Of a DNA stretch of 64,000 bases, positions 22,470 to 33,950 are shown piece by piece. A program made the translations under genes and the position numbers. The notes under the pieces were generated by a model. It saw only the letters and a program-made list of their open reading frames with translations, was not told where the DNA came from and ran no database searches. This stretch comes from Cryptomeria japonica. Lineage: Eukaryota; Streptophyta; Pinopsida; Cupressales; Cupressaceae. Positions within the stretch are counted from its first letter, which is position 1. The number at the start of each line of letters is the position of its first letter. The stretch lies in assembly GCF_030272615.1 (NCBI RefSeq), contig NC_081406.1, positions 485,119,900 through 485,183,899 on the forward strand. The letters are read 5' to 3'.

Positions 22470-25400
22470 TCACCTCTCAAATGCACAAATGTTGTCTTTG
22501 GTGAATATTTCTGCTAACTACTCCTTACTGGACACATGGTCTAGTGCAATCTCTTTATTCTGAACCTTTTCCCTCAAGAAATGATACTTAAGCTCAAAAT
22601 GCTTGGTTCTAGAATTTAAAACTGGATTCTTTGATATATTGATAGCACTTGTGTTATCACAGAATATACTTACTGGTTCAGATACAGGGATCTTGAAGCC
22701 TTCTAGTACATGCTTCATCCAGATTGTCTGAGTGCAGTTCATGAAAGCTACAACATACTCCGCTTCCATTGTAGACTAAGAGATGCAACTCTTCTTTTTA
22801 CTCATCCATGAGACCAGTCTACCACTGAGAAAGAATGCACCACCGGTTGTGCTCTTCCGGTCATCCACATTATCGGCCCAATCAACATCTGTGAATACTT
22901 TCAGATTGAAATTATGGCTATATGGGTACCCCAATCCATAGTCAATTGTTCCCTTCAGATACCTAAGAATCTGCTTGACTGCACTCAAGTGAGATTCTCT
23001 TGGACTCTTCTGGAACCTTGCAGTGATGCCAACTACATGTGCAATATCCGATCTACTATGCACTACATAATGCAACTTACCAATCATTGACTGGTATTCC
23101 TTCTCATCAACCAGTGCAGAATCATCCTCCTTTGTCAATTTACAACCGATCACCATTGGTGTACCAAACGGTTTGCTATCTTCCATGCTAAAAGTCTTCA
23201 ACACCTCTTTGACATATTTGGGCTGAGTGATGAAGATTCCATCATTCATCTGCTGGATCTGCAGTCCAATGAAGAACTTAATCTCCCCTATGAGTGACAT
23301 CTCAAACTCTTTCTTCATTTCATCAGCAAACTCATGACTCATCTTGTCATTTCCTCCAAAGATAATGTCATCAACAAAAACTTCACAGATCAGGATCTGA
23401 TCTTGTTTAGACTTCAAGTAGATATTGCTATCTTCACTTGTTCTCTCAAATCCAATCTTCACAAGATGGGAATGTAGGTGCTCATACCATGCCCTAGGTG
23501 CTTGCTTTAGACCATATAATGCTTTATGTAGCCTACATACCATGTCACTGTCTTCAAATAGGGTAAACCCATCTGGTTGCTCAATATACACCTCCTCTTC
23601 AAGTACACCATTTAGGAATGCAGATTTTACATCCATTTGATATACCTTGAATCTCTTAAAAGCTGCATATACAAGAAGCATACGAACTCCTTCTAATTTG
23701 GCTACAGGAGCAAAGGTTTCCCCATAGTCTTCACCTTCTTGAGCATATCCTTTGCATACCAATTTGGCTTTATTCCTAATCACTGTGCCATCCTCATTCA
23801 ACTTATTTCTGAACACCCATTTGGTGCCGATGACATTTTTATGCTTTAGTCTAGGTACCAAGGACCATGTACCATTTTTCTCTATCTGGTCAAGTTCTTC
23901 TTCCATTGCCTTGATCCAGTCTTCATCTTTATGAGCCTCTTTGAATGACTTAGGCTCAAATTTAGAGATCATACATGAGTTTTCTCTGATCTTTCTTCTA
24001 GTAAGGATTCCTACATCCTTATCACCTATGATCTACTTGGGATCATGATTCGACCTGACATATCGAGGAATGGTCTTAACTGGTTCTTCTTTCTTTTCTT
24101 CTTCATCCTCATCTTCATTAGTATCAGCATTCACCGGTTCAGGAACACTATTACTGGTACTAGGTTGACTGACAACCGGTTCCCAGAAGGTTGTAACCAG
24201 TTCATTTACAACTTGCTCACTGCCAGTTTTCTCGGTCTTCTTAGAGGATTCATCAGCTCTTACATTGATGCTTTCCATAATTCTCTGAGTCCTATTGTTG
24301 TAGCACTTGAAAGCTTTACTCTTGGTGGAATATCCTAGAAATATTCCTTCATCACATTTAGCTTCAAATTTGCCCTGATGTTCACTCCTCTTGATGTAAC
24401 ATTTGCTACCAAATACCTTAAAGTAGTTTACCACAGGTGTCTTATCGGTCCAATACTCATAAGGAGTTTTGTCCTTACCCTTTTTGATGAGTACCCGGTT
24501 CATAGTGTAAACTGCAGTGCTCACCGCTTCTCTCCAAAAGGCGTGAGCAACCTTTCCTTGGATCAACATAGTTCTAGCTACTTCAACCACAGTCCGGTTA
24601 TTCCTCTCTGCTAGGCCATTCTGCTGTGGAGTCCGGGGGGTAGACAGCTGTCTCTTGATGCCAAATTCTTCACAATACTTGTTGAATTCACTAGAAATGA
24701 ATTCCCCTCCTTGATCAGTTCTGAGACATTTGATCCTTTTACCGCTTTCCTTCTCCACTAATGCTCTGAAAGCTTTGAATTTCCCAAAAGCTTCAGACTT
24801 GTCTTTCAAGAATGTGACCCACATCATTCTTGAGTAGTCATCAGTGAGAATTATGAAGTACCTATCACCCTGCACACTTCTAGTTTTCATAGGACCACAT
24901 AAATCAGTATGCACAAGATCAAGCAAGTTGTCAGCAGTAAAAGATTTACCTTTAAAGGTTGAGGAAGACATTTTCCCCAATTGACATTCTCTAAACAAGG
25001 TATTATCCGGTTTGCTCAGCACCGACAACCCTCTAACTGCCTTGATCTTACTAGCCTTCACAATGTTATCAAAGTTCACATGGCAGAACCTCCTATGCCA
25101 TATCCAACTATCATCAAGCTTAGCCATAAGACATGTACTTATATTTGCATTCAGATGAAATAGCTTACCTTTAGTCTGCATTCCGGTGGCTACCAATTTA
25201 CCATCTTTACCTTTGATTCTGCAAACTCCATTCTTGAATTGCAGAGTGAGACCACTGTCATTTAGCTGGGCAACACTTAGAAGGTTGTGTCTGAGACCAT
25301 CAACCTAGTACACATTGTCAGCACTACTCTTTCCATTCAAAGAGATGGACCCTCTGCCTTTGACCATGCATGGTGCATCATTGCCAAAGCAAACCACACC

Positions 25401-26513
25401 ACCATCATACTCCTTTAAGGATAGAAACTTGCTCCGATCACCAATCATATGGTGAGAACAACCACTGTCAATGATCCACTCATTGGAATCATCAAACCGG
25501 GAGACAAGAGCCTTCTTGTCTGCCACATCTTCCTTTACAACAACAAACACAATGTCTTCATTCTCTTCATCTTCTGATTCCTCATCCGTGACACCTTCAT
25601 CAACTGCCACAAAACAATTTCTTCGGTTTCCTCCTTTGAATTTCTTGAACCTTTCTGGTTTATCCTTGTTGTCACTATTAGGATAGTTCATAGCAATATG
25701 TCCTATCTGGTTACAGGAGAAACATTTCAAAGGAAGCTTACCTTTGTATTTACCAGTCCCTTTTGGAAATCTCCTGGCTAGAAGAGCTTCAAATTCCATC
25801 AGAAACTCTTCATCCTTCATTTCTCTATTCTGACTAGGTTCCCCACTAGTGCTAGCCTCTTTTCCTTTTCTAGATGGTATAGCAGAAGCTTTAAAAGCTG
25901 ATTCTGACTTTTGAACACTACCATCAAAACTATTCAGCTCATAGGCTATCAACTTGGGTAGGATGGGGTCCAAGGATGCCTTAGACTTGTCTATTGATCT
26001 CAGCTCTTGAATAGCAACAACCCTTATTGCATAGACCGACAACAAGGATCTCGGGACTTTACTTACCACAGTGGAATCTTCTATTTTGCCATCTGCACTC
26101 TTTATTTCTCCAACAACTATTTTGACTTTTATTCCATACTGCTGAATGGTCTCTCCTTCAATCATCCGCATGTCTTCAAACTTTCCTCTCAAGCTCTCTT
26201 CCTTAGCCTATTTAACATGCTCATCACCACCATAGATATTTTCAAGAGCATCCCATACCTCTTTGGGATTTGTCTTGTCTTGAACATCAATAAACTCAAT
26301 ATTAGATAGACTACTGATGAGGGCTTCCATGACTTGCCCATTTTCTTGTATCTCTCTCTTTTGGTCATCGGTGAGAGTACCGATAGGAACAACATATACA
26401 TTTTCAACATAACTCCAGTGTTGAACACCCATGCTTTTGATGAATATCTTCATCCTATCTTTCCATATACCAAAGTTTTCCCCGTTGAACTTTGGACCTT
26501 CCCTCTTCATCAT
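22470..26513 (-). pseudogene. Copia gag-pol polyprotein of element G, one frame with TAG stops
   Basis: One uninterrupted frame of about 1,350 codons broken only by five TAG codons (at about 26208, 25305, 24033, 22773 and 22515). Order: gag (KFNGENFGIWKDRMK start, about 26500); a zinc knuckle with its last Cys changed to Tyr (CFSCNQIGHIAMNY, about 25715); protease (NEWIIDSGCSHHM, about 25470); integrase with an HHCC-like zinc region (HRRFCHVNFDN) and DDE core (HTDLCGP, LRTDQGGEF, NGLAERNNRT); reverse transcriptase with [10 protein letters not shown] (about 23360); and RNase H (STMEAEYVVA; FCDNTSAINIS). The C terminus after the last TAG is short. The start codon is about 55 bp inside the primer-binding site. 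Copia lineage with Sirevirus/Tork-like features. Confidence 0.93.
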
Positions 26514-26568
26514 TTGGCTAGGATCTTTTCCTCAAGTGGTTAAGCTTACAACACAGAGGACTTGAAGG

Positions 26569-26580
26569 GCTCTGATACCA
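26569..26580 (-). other. Primer-binding site of element G
   Basis: Minus strand TGGTATCAGAGC (initiator tRNA-Met), 2 bp inside the 5' LTR. Confidence 0.9.
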
Positions 26581-26582
26581 AT

Positions 26583-28191
26583 TGATAACTCAATGATGAA
26601 CCATTAGTACCGAACCGATACTGAGGAGGGGGGGGGTGTGAATCAGTACAAACACAAATACAATCCAAAACCAGTTTGATAGCAAATACTCTAAATGACT
26701 AATAAACAGAGATACTAGTAAAACAGAGTGCAACCGGTAACATCTAGTATAGCTCAATCAGTCATGAACCGGTCACTCAATAAGCTTTTCTCTTAGCTCA
26801 ATACCACATTATCATTATATTCTCATCCATAAACTAGTAGACTTAACCATCAAATCTTCACAACAATGAGTTCAATATGTTTTATAGATAGGCATAAAAC
26901 ATAGAACCTTCATGTGCATAACAGATAAAACAGAGCATCACAAGACAAAAACATTACACATGACACACATATTTTTCACGTGGAAACCCAACTGGGAAAA
27001 ACCACGGTGGGGATGAATACCCACAAGCTGCTTTTTGAACTCTTTAGAAGTTTGCTCTGTTAGGAGCCTTGTCCGGTTAAGGACATTACAATAGGTTCTG
27101 GTAGGAACCGATCCTGTTAAGGATCACTTGGTTAAGGGTTAAACCTGGTAGGGTCACCTTGTTAGAGGATTTTAAGAACTCAATAGCTGAAAGGATCTCC
27201 TAAGCTTCTCTAGCTTCTCAGAACTCATTACCCTTGAGTTACCCAGTTAAGGGATTTGAAACAAGCCGGTTAAGACCACCCGATTTAAGGGATTTTGAAT
27301 CAAGCCAGTTAAGGCTACCCTGTTAGGGGATTTTACAACTATTGAAATGGTTAGAGATCAACAGGTATTACAATGATCTATTAACAACACTCAATGCTAA
27401 TGCAGATCCGTTTAGGCTCCTCTTTTCCTTCTACACATTCACTTTGCAGGTATCTCTTCTCTCCTTTGGTTTGGCAAGAATCACGTATCACTTTCCTTGG
27501 ATACACACTCACAACTTTTGCCAATAACCTCAGACAGAAACCCAACATCGACCTTATAGGAAACATATAGGTCGATAGCAAAAACCCTAAACCCTAAACC
27601 TATTAGATTGAGCAATTCAAACGGTTCAATCCTGGCCATTGAATCATACTGCATTAAATGCACTAGTCTTGAATCGATCTCAAGACATTCTCCATCTTCC
27701 ATTATCCACCTTTTTCATGGCGGCCAATAACCCATCATGCGTTATCACCATTTGACAGACTTCGCACATTCTCAAGGTAGATAGGAATAGTCATCTTCAT
27801 GCAAGATCCTTCACGTACACAGAGCTTACGTGGCAACATGATCTATCCTCCATCATACTGCTAACTCACCACACAAAGATCACCGATTGAAACACACAGA
27901 CTTGAGGTACTCCAACCAAAAACCCTGAAGTGGAAGCTGCCTACCAATTGGTAGTCATATAGTACTTCCATGTGCTAGTTCCCATAACTACATGCTGGTT
28001 CACTTTGAACAGATATGCCGCTTCACTTTGGCATATAAACCGGTTCACACATATGCTGGTTCCTCTCTCTTCACTTATGACATGTGCTGGTTCACACTAT
28101 GTCTCATATTGACATCAATGACAACATACAATATCATTATGTCTTCATGCCAGTTCACATAAGGCTGATGCTGGTTCACATAATGCCAACA
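26583..28191 (-). repeat. 5' LTR of element G
   Basis: 1,609 bp, very similar to 20566-22186. One visible deletion of about 15 bp near 27126 removes a unit between two near-identical GTTAAGGG repeats. The telo-box run is at 27582-27600. Ends CCAACA, then gttat. Confidence 0.93.
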
Positions 28192-28196
28192 GTTAT

Positions 28197-30181
28197 ATGC
28201 AAATTCAACCAAAGGAAAATACTCCTCCCACTTGTACTATTGATCCATGCAATACATTCATAAAATATCTTCCACAACTTGATTAACCCTTTTTGTTTGG
28301 CCATCAGTTTGTGGATGATATGCTGAACTAAAATTTAGTCTAGTTCCCAATGTTGCATTTAATGTTGTCCAAAATCTAGAAGTCATCCTGGTATGCCTAT
28401 CTGAAGTTATGGTCTCTGGTACACCATGCAACCGAAATATTTCTTGCACAAATTTCTTGGCAAGAACAAATGATCCATCCTTGAGATTCCCAGGTATGAA
28501 ATGTGCAACTTTTGTCAACTTATCCACCACTACTAAGATAGTGTCATGCTTATTTTTACTCATTGGTAATCCTTAGATAAAATCCATACTGATTACTTGC
28601 CACTTACACTCTGGTATAACACATTGAAATAAAATTCCTATAGGATGAACATGCTCAGCTTTCACTCGCTGACATTCCAAACATTGTGCCACATGCTCAA
28701 TCACCTCCTTTCTGAGTTTAGGCCGAAAATACAAAGATCTCCGGTCAGCTACCATCTTTGTTACTCCAGGGTGTCCTAAATAAGGTGTATTGTGCACCTC
28801 ATGTAATATTAAATTTCTCAACTCTCCCCCTTCAGGAATGTACATTTTTCCTTGGTACCTTAAAATACCATCAGGTTCCATCTCATATCCATCATAGCGA
28901 TGATCTGAAGAATCTTCCCCCAAGGCTTGCTTAACCCTTAGGTAATGCTCATCTTCCAAAAGATTCTACAACACTCATTGTTTCAAGTTTTTTCTTGTAG
29001 TAGCCATAGTAGATATATGTCTTCTTCTATTGAGAGCATCGTCTACCCTATTTTCCTTCCCTTTGATATATTCAATACCAAAATCATATTCACTTAGGAA
29101 TTATAGCCACCTCCTCTTTCTTGTGTTAAGGTTAGGTTGTGTAAAGATATACTTTAGTCCTAAATGATCTTTTTTTAGCACAAAAGGCTTCCCTAAAAGG
29201 TAATGCCTCCCCATTTATAATGCATGAACAATAGCTAGAAGCTCTAAGTTATGTGGTGTATAATCAAATTCACATTGCTTCAGCTTTCTTGATTCAAATG
29301 CAACCACCTTTCCCTCTTGCATTAAAAGTGCTCCCACACCTTCACCTAAGGAATCTGTAATCACTATAAAGTGTCCATTGGGATCTGGTATAGTCAAGAC
29401 TAGTGTTGTTGTCAATTTTTGCTTCAAGAGCTGAAATGACTCTTCACACTTCTTAGTCCACTCAAACCTTTTTTCCTTCTTTTGAAGTGAAGTAATAGGT
29501 GCTGCTATCCTCAAAAATCCTTCCACATACTTCCTATAATATCCTACAAGTCCCATAGAACTTCGAACCTCTGAAACATTCTGAGGTGTTGGCCAATCCA
29601 CTATTGCTTCTATCTTTGTAGGATCAACTGAAATTCCTTCACCAGTTATAACATGACCTAAGTAATGCACCTTTTCTTGAAAGAAAGTACACTTAAAAAA
29701 TTTCCCATTAAGCTTGCGATCTCTCAACCACTGCAAGACTATCCTTAAGTGCTCCATATTTTCTTCTTCATTCTTAGAATAGATCAAAATGTCATCAATG
29801 AAGATAAGAACAAAATCATCCAGGTATTCTCTAAAAATACTATTCATGAGCTTCATGAATGCTGCTAGGACATTGGTTAAACCAAAAGGTATGACTATGA
29901 AGTCATAGTGTCCATTTCATGTTCGGAATGCAGTCTTAGGAATATTCTCATCCTTAATCCTTAATTGATGGTATCTTGATCAAAGATCAATCTTGGAAAA
30001 TACCATTGCACCTTTCATTTGGTCAAATAATTCATCTATCCTTGGCAAAGGATATCTATTCTTGATAGTCACCTTGTTCAACATCCTGTAATCTATACAT
30101 AACCTTAAAGTGCCATCCTTCTTCTTTACAAAGATCACTGGTGCACCCCACGAGGATACACTAGGTCTAATAAAACTTTGT
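28197..30181 (-). pseudogene. Gypsy RT, RNase H and integrase core (chromovirus F)
   Basis: Minus strand from 30181: reverse transcriptase ([32 protein letters not shown] at about 29800 with the catalytic DD), RNase H (29400-28990), and integrase with the zinc motif (VHNTPYLGHPG; CLECQRVK, about 28800-28665). In the catalytic core the first two Asp are visible (SMDFI, ITSDRH), but the final Glu of the usual QTERVNQ is Lys (QTKRVNQ, about 28285). There are multiple stops, for example near 29990, 29920, 29215, 28965 and 28575. G is inserted downstream in the FAYN motif. Inactive. Confidence 0.92.
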
Positions 30182-30186
30182 CTAAG

Positions 30187-30666
30187 TGTTGGTGTAAATA
30201 ATTATTCATCATGGATATTATTACACTTACTTAAGTTTACTTAGGATAATGCATTTCATAGTAGTTTGGATATGAGACACTTGGGTGTTTGTGCCACATT
30301 GGGATAGTGTGTGTAGGAGAAATTCCACCTCTTATGGTGTTGATCTTGTTATTACACTATCATATCCACTTATTGTGGAGTGATAATTCCACCTTCGGTG
30401 GGTGATCCACCTCATGTGGAATATTATATTATTTCTCCTACCTACCCACACCTATTTCCTACCTACCCTTGTTTCTTATTGAGCCACATGTCATGTTTGT
30501 GTGCTCATACATATCCCTAGCCTTGCCTATATAAGCAGGCTCATCTACATTGTATGGAATGGTTGTTGATCATTTTCTATTAATGAGAATACAGTTTATT
30601 CTTGTCCCATATTATGTCTCTATCTTGTACATTTCAATGACTTCTTGATCTTGGCAAAATCCAACA
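30187..30666 (+). mobile_element. Element H: solo LTR of the M/N Copia family
   Basis: 480 bp, TGTTGGTGTAAATAA...AAATCCAACA, similar to the LTRs of M and N and about 30 bp longer. Perfect duplication ctaag on both sides (30182-30186, 30667-30671). No internal region, so it arose by LTR-LTR recombination. It splits the RT of chromovirus F. TATA-like TATATAAG near 30529. Confidence 0.95.
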
Positions 30667-30671
30667 CTAAG

Positions 30672-31061
30672 CAATTCTTGTAATTGAGCTTTAAGCTCAT
30701 ACAATTCTATTGTTGTCATTCTATATGGAGCCTTAGATTGTGGCTCTGTTCCTAGTAAGAGTTCTATAGAAAAATCAAACTCCCTCTTTGGTGGCAACCT
30801 AGTAAGGTCTTCTGGAAAAACATCTAGGAACTCTCTAAGAAACGGATAATCCTTAGGGATTTTCTCAACATTATCCAAATCATTTACCATGACAACAATT
30901 ATGGAACATCCTTTCCTATGGGATTTCTTGAGTTGCATTGCTGAAATGTGTCTCAATTCAAGAGGCTTTTGAGACCCAAGAATTTTAACTGAATTCCCAA
31001 AATCATCTATACAACTAATGACCTTATCCTCATAGTTTACAATAGATTTGTGCTTAGTTAT
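30672..31061 (-). pseudogene. Linker and N-terminal RT of chromovirus F
   Basis: Upstream part of the Gypsy RT: the linker FLREFLDVFPEDLTRLPPKR, then ELLLGTEPQSKAPYRM and the start of the RT palm. It joins 30181 once solo LTR H is removed. The usual 'P' of the DLPGLPP motif region is altered. Confidence 0.85.
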
Positions 31062-31331
31062 CTAGTTGATACCTAAGATCACATCATACGATCCTAATGG
31101 TGCCACATAAAGGTTAACTTGAGTTTGGAAATTGGAAAGCTCTAGCTCACTGCAAAATAGACAAGAATCTACCCTCTGTTCTGCTCGATTCCCATATTGG
31201 ACCATCCATGCATTTGACATATAACTAGGTCTAACAAATAATCTAGAAACTACTTTAGGATCAATAAAAAATTTAGTAGCTCCTATATCTATTAAAATAG
31301 AAATTGATTGCCCAAAAATATTACCCATCAT
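31062..31331 (-). pseudogene. Gypsy aspartic protease (chromovirus F)
   Basis: Retropepsin-like protease that would cut the polyprotein. ILIDIGATKFFID is the active-site strand, with the usual D-S/T-G changed to D-I-G. The C-terminal LGSYDVILGIN matches RVP_2 proteases. The zinc knuckle expected between gag and protease is missing, pointing to a small deletion near 31340-31400. Confidence 0.82.
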
Positions 31332-32134
31332 CTAAATAGGTGAAGCTCGAAAATCAGCCTGACGGTTGTCAACCTATTTCCAAAACTTGGTCTGGTATTC
31401 ACATTTTTATGAAAATTCGCCAACTGCTGCAACTTCTGCTCTTGCTTGGTTGATTTCTCAAACACTTCCTCCATAGTCAATGGATTATGTATATCCACTT
31501 CTGCTCCAATATGAGTTCTTAAACCCAAGATGAATTTTCAGATGCGAAATCGCTCATCCATTTGATACTATGGAACATACTTAAGAAGGTTGGTAAACTT
31601 CTCCCAGTATTGAGTCACTGACATGCCACCTTGTGTCAGGTTCTAAAATTCAGTCATCTTCTTATCAAAGAATAACTAAGGAAGCCACCTCTTCCTAAAG
31701 GATTACAAAAATAATTCCCAAGTAACATCTCCAGGTTGCAACTTCCTTTCAGACTTTTCATCATCCCACCAAGTAGCAGCTTCTCCAGTAAGCTAGTAAG
31801 AAGCCCATACTGCTTTGGATTCATTGGAAATGTTGTGGAGACCAAAGTAATTCTCCATTTCTATCACCCATGCCTCTGCACCATGACCAAAAGTATTTCC
31901 ATCAAACTTTGGTGGGTCTATTCTTTTCAGGTCCTTAGACAATTCTCCTTCAATCCTTGCTCGGTCATCTAGTGGTTCCTCAACCCTAGGAGCTTCGTTT
32001 CGGACTTCACCAACTCTTTGAACCTCTTGTTCGAGTCCATTCATTCTTATAGTATATTGGTTCAATAGATCAAGGATTTTATTGAGTCTTTCATTCCCAT
32101 TACTTGACCCAGCCCTTGTGGTCCTTGAATCCAT
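31332..32134 (-). pseudogene. Gypsy gag (chromovirus F)
   Basis: Capsid protein, from MDSRTTRAGSSNGNERLNKI at 32134. A short coiled coil (LDLLNQYTIRMNGLEQEVQR) is followed by the Retrotrans_gag core (DPPKFDGNTFGHGAEAWVIE, then a broken TGEAATWWDDEKSE block) and the C-terminal HNPLTMEEVFEKSTKQEQKL. At least five stops (about 31795, 31700, 31677, 31633 and 31541). Confidence 0.88.
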
Positions 32135-32508
32135 TGTAATTCAAAAATTCCTGCATCAGGGAATGTTAATATTTCTTAGCGAGAAAGAAAGAAATATCTG
32201 CAAGGGTTATGATATCCATAGCTTCTACTTATTCAAAACTTCCTATAAATCTACTGTTACAATATAGCCATAGAGAATAATATCCATATCTATTACAAGG
32301 AAAAAGCCAATATAATACTAGTATAGGACATAGATAATTTGCTCATCTAAAGCATCCAAGTTTTATGATATCCAACATTGTTAAATAAAGTAAGGTCCAA
32401 ACTGCATATTTCTATCGTAGGAATCATACAAAAAGGTATTCAACTAAAATTTATTATAAAATAAAATCTTTATTTATTGATAGATATAGGCGACATTACA
32501 TAAATACA

Positions 32509-32840
32509 TCACTCTTCAGGTGGAGTCAAGGGAATATATCCTTCAGACTCACTAGAACTCAGTGGGGTATAACCCTCTGACTCATTAGCACTGAGTGAGG
32601 TATATCCCTCTGATTCGTTAGAGTTAATCACAAATAGCCTAATGGGAGAATATTCTAACTCAGGCTCCTCCTCCTCTATAGGGACAGTCTTATCCCCAAG
32701 GGACTCCATAGGGACTATTCCTAGCTCAAAAATTTCTTTTTCTTTTGGATCAACAAATTTTTTTTTCTCCATGGAAGGAACATCTTCTTCCTCACTTATC
32801 CATCCTCCACTTGGATGATTATCAACAATAGGTTTGATAG
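32509..32840 (-). pseudogene. Acidic 5' ORF of chromovirus F with ESEGY repeats
   Basis: Open frame upstream of gag, cut at its 5' side by solo LTR I and probably continuing into 33765-33930 after a frame change. The product is very acidic (GGWISEEEDVP; PIEEEEPELEYSP) and ends in three near-identical units of about 12 residues (NESEGYTSLS, NESEGYTPLS, SESEGYIPLT). No known domain recognised. Chromoviruses do not normally have a gene here, so it may be an N-terminal gag extension or leader ORF. Confidence 0.5.
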
Positions 32841-33764
32841 TGTTAGGGTTCCCACAGATACTAAGAGGGGGAGGTGAATCGGTATCTGACCAGTAATGTG
32901 ATTTTGTTAAAACAGAACATGCAAAACATAAAGTAACAGTGTACCGGTATGCAAAAATTAATGTAATTAACAGAATAAAAAACATCCACATGAAAAGAAA
33001 ACCATAACACAAGATGTTTAATGAGGAAACTCGGTGTGGGAAAAACCTCGGTGGGATTTGTGACCCACAATATTCACTTACTGGCCAATAAGAGAATATT
33101 ACTTACAATAGGGGCCTGCACATGCAGGAAGGCCAACTCCCTAGAGCACACTGCTCAATAAGAAGTCACACTGACTTATAATGAGGATTATGCAAATCCA
33201 ATGATCTATACTATTTTACAATAGCATCTTCAATGCCAGATTTAGTACCGGTTCTTGCTCTATTCTTTACATATACCCTTGACCTACAATTTGCACATTA
33301 GGTCTGCCTTATAATTTTCTTTATTGCTTCCTTTCCATATCCTACAAATGACTACAATGATCTCTTTTATATACAAGAGTCATTTTACAATTTGCCAAGT
33401 CAACTTACAATAATAAACAAAATATTACATATCAAAAATCCTATTGGCCTCTGTGCCAGTATACATCTTTTCTTCTGTGCCGGTGCTGGTGCCGGTATAG
33501 AGTGATCTTGCTGATGCCGGTATAATGTCTTGCTTGAATAATGCTTTACCAGTAGAATGTCTTGCCGGTGCCATAGGATTGCAAGGTTTCCTGTGTAATG
33601 CTTTGCCGGTATAATGTCTTGCCGGTGCCATAGGATTGCAAGGTTGCCTGTGTAATGCTTTGCCGGTATAATGTCTTGCCGGTGCCATAGGATTGCAAGG
33701 TTGCCATCAATGACAAAACCTTCAATCACACACAATGTCTCATTGGAGTGTCCATATGCCAACA
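32841..33764 (-). mobile_element. Element I: solo LTR of the D family
   Basis: 924 bp, TGTTAGGGTTCCC...ATGCCAACA on the plus strand, related to the LTRs of D. Perfect duplication gatag (32836-32840, 33765-33769). Contains the conserved block (about 33024-33072) and a 57-bp tandem repeat. Confidence 0.93.
33543..33713. repeat. 57-bp unit repeated three times inside solo LTR I
   Basis: Units start at 33543, 33600 and 33657. Each has two GCCGGT motifs and an ATAGGATTGCAAGG core. The second and third are almost identical and the first diverges at its start. The LTRs of D have a single equivalent. Confidence 0.85.
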
Positions 33765-33934
33765 GATAGGAGATATAGGATCCTTTTTGACCCTTAGGTA
33801 TTGAGCATACCCAACTACTTATTTGCGAGCTGTTTGTTTCGTTCGCACCATCTCTATAAGTTTCAACAGAAAAGTTATTATTCACAATGTTCAACTTGCA
33901 AAGTGACTCATAGGTCCTAGTGTTATACAACCTA

Positions 33935-33947
33935 GGCTCTGATACCA
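33935..33947 (-). other. Primer-binding site of chromovirus F
   Basis: Minus strand TGGTATCAGAGCC (initiator tRNA-Met), 3 bp inside the 5' LTR. The 33770-33934 stretch between here and solo LTR I is leader. Confidence 0.9.
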
Positions 33948-33950
33948 AAA

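Larger units (their letters stand above)
20566..28191 (-). mobile_element. Element G: full-length minus-strand Copia retrotransposon
   Basis: Both LTRs, primer-binding site, polypurine tract and the whole gag-protease-integrase-RT-RNase H order are present, with a perfect 5-bp duplication gttat (20561-20565 and 28192-28196). It interrupts the integrase of chromovirus F. About 7.6 kb. Best-preserved gag-pol in the window. Confidence 0.95.

Noticed and set aside
33543-33713. CRISPR-like array
   Set aside because: The three 57-bp units are directly abutting with no spacers, and the genome is a plant's.
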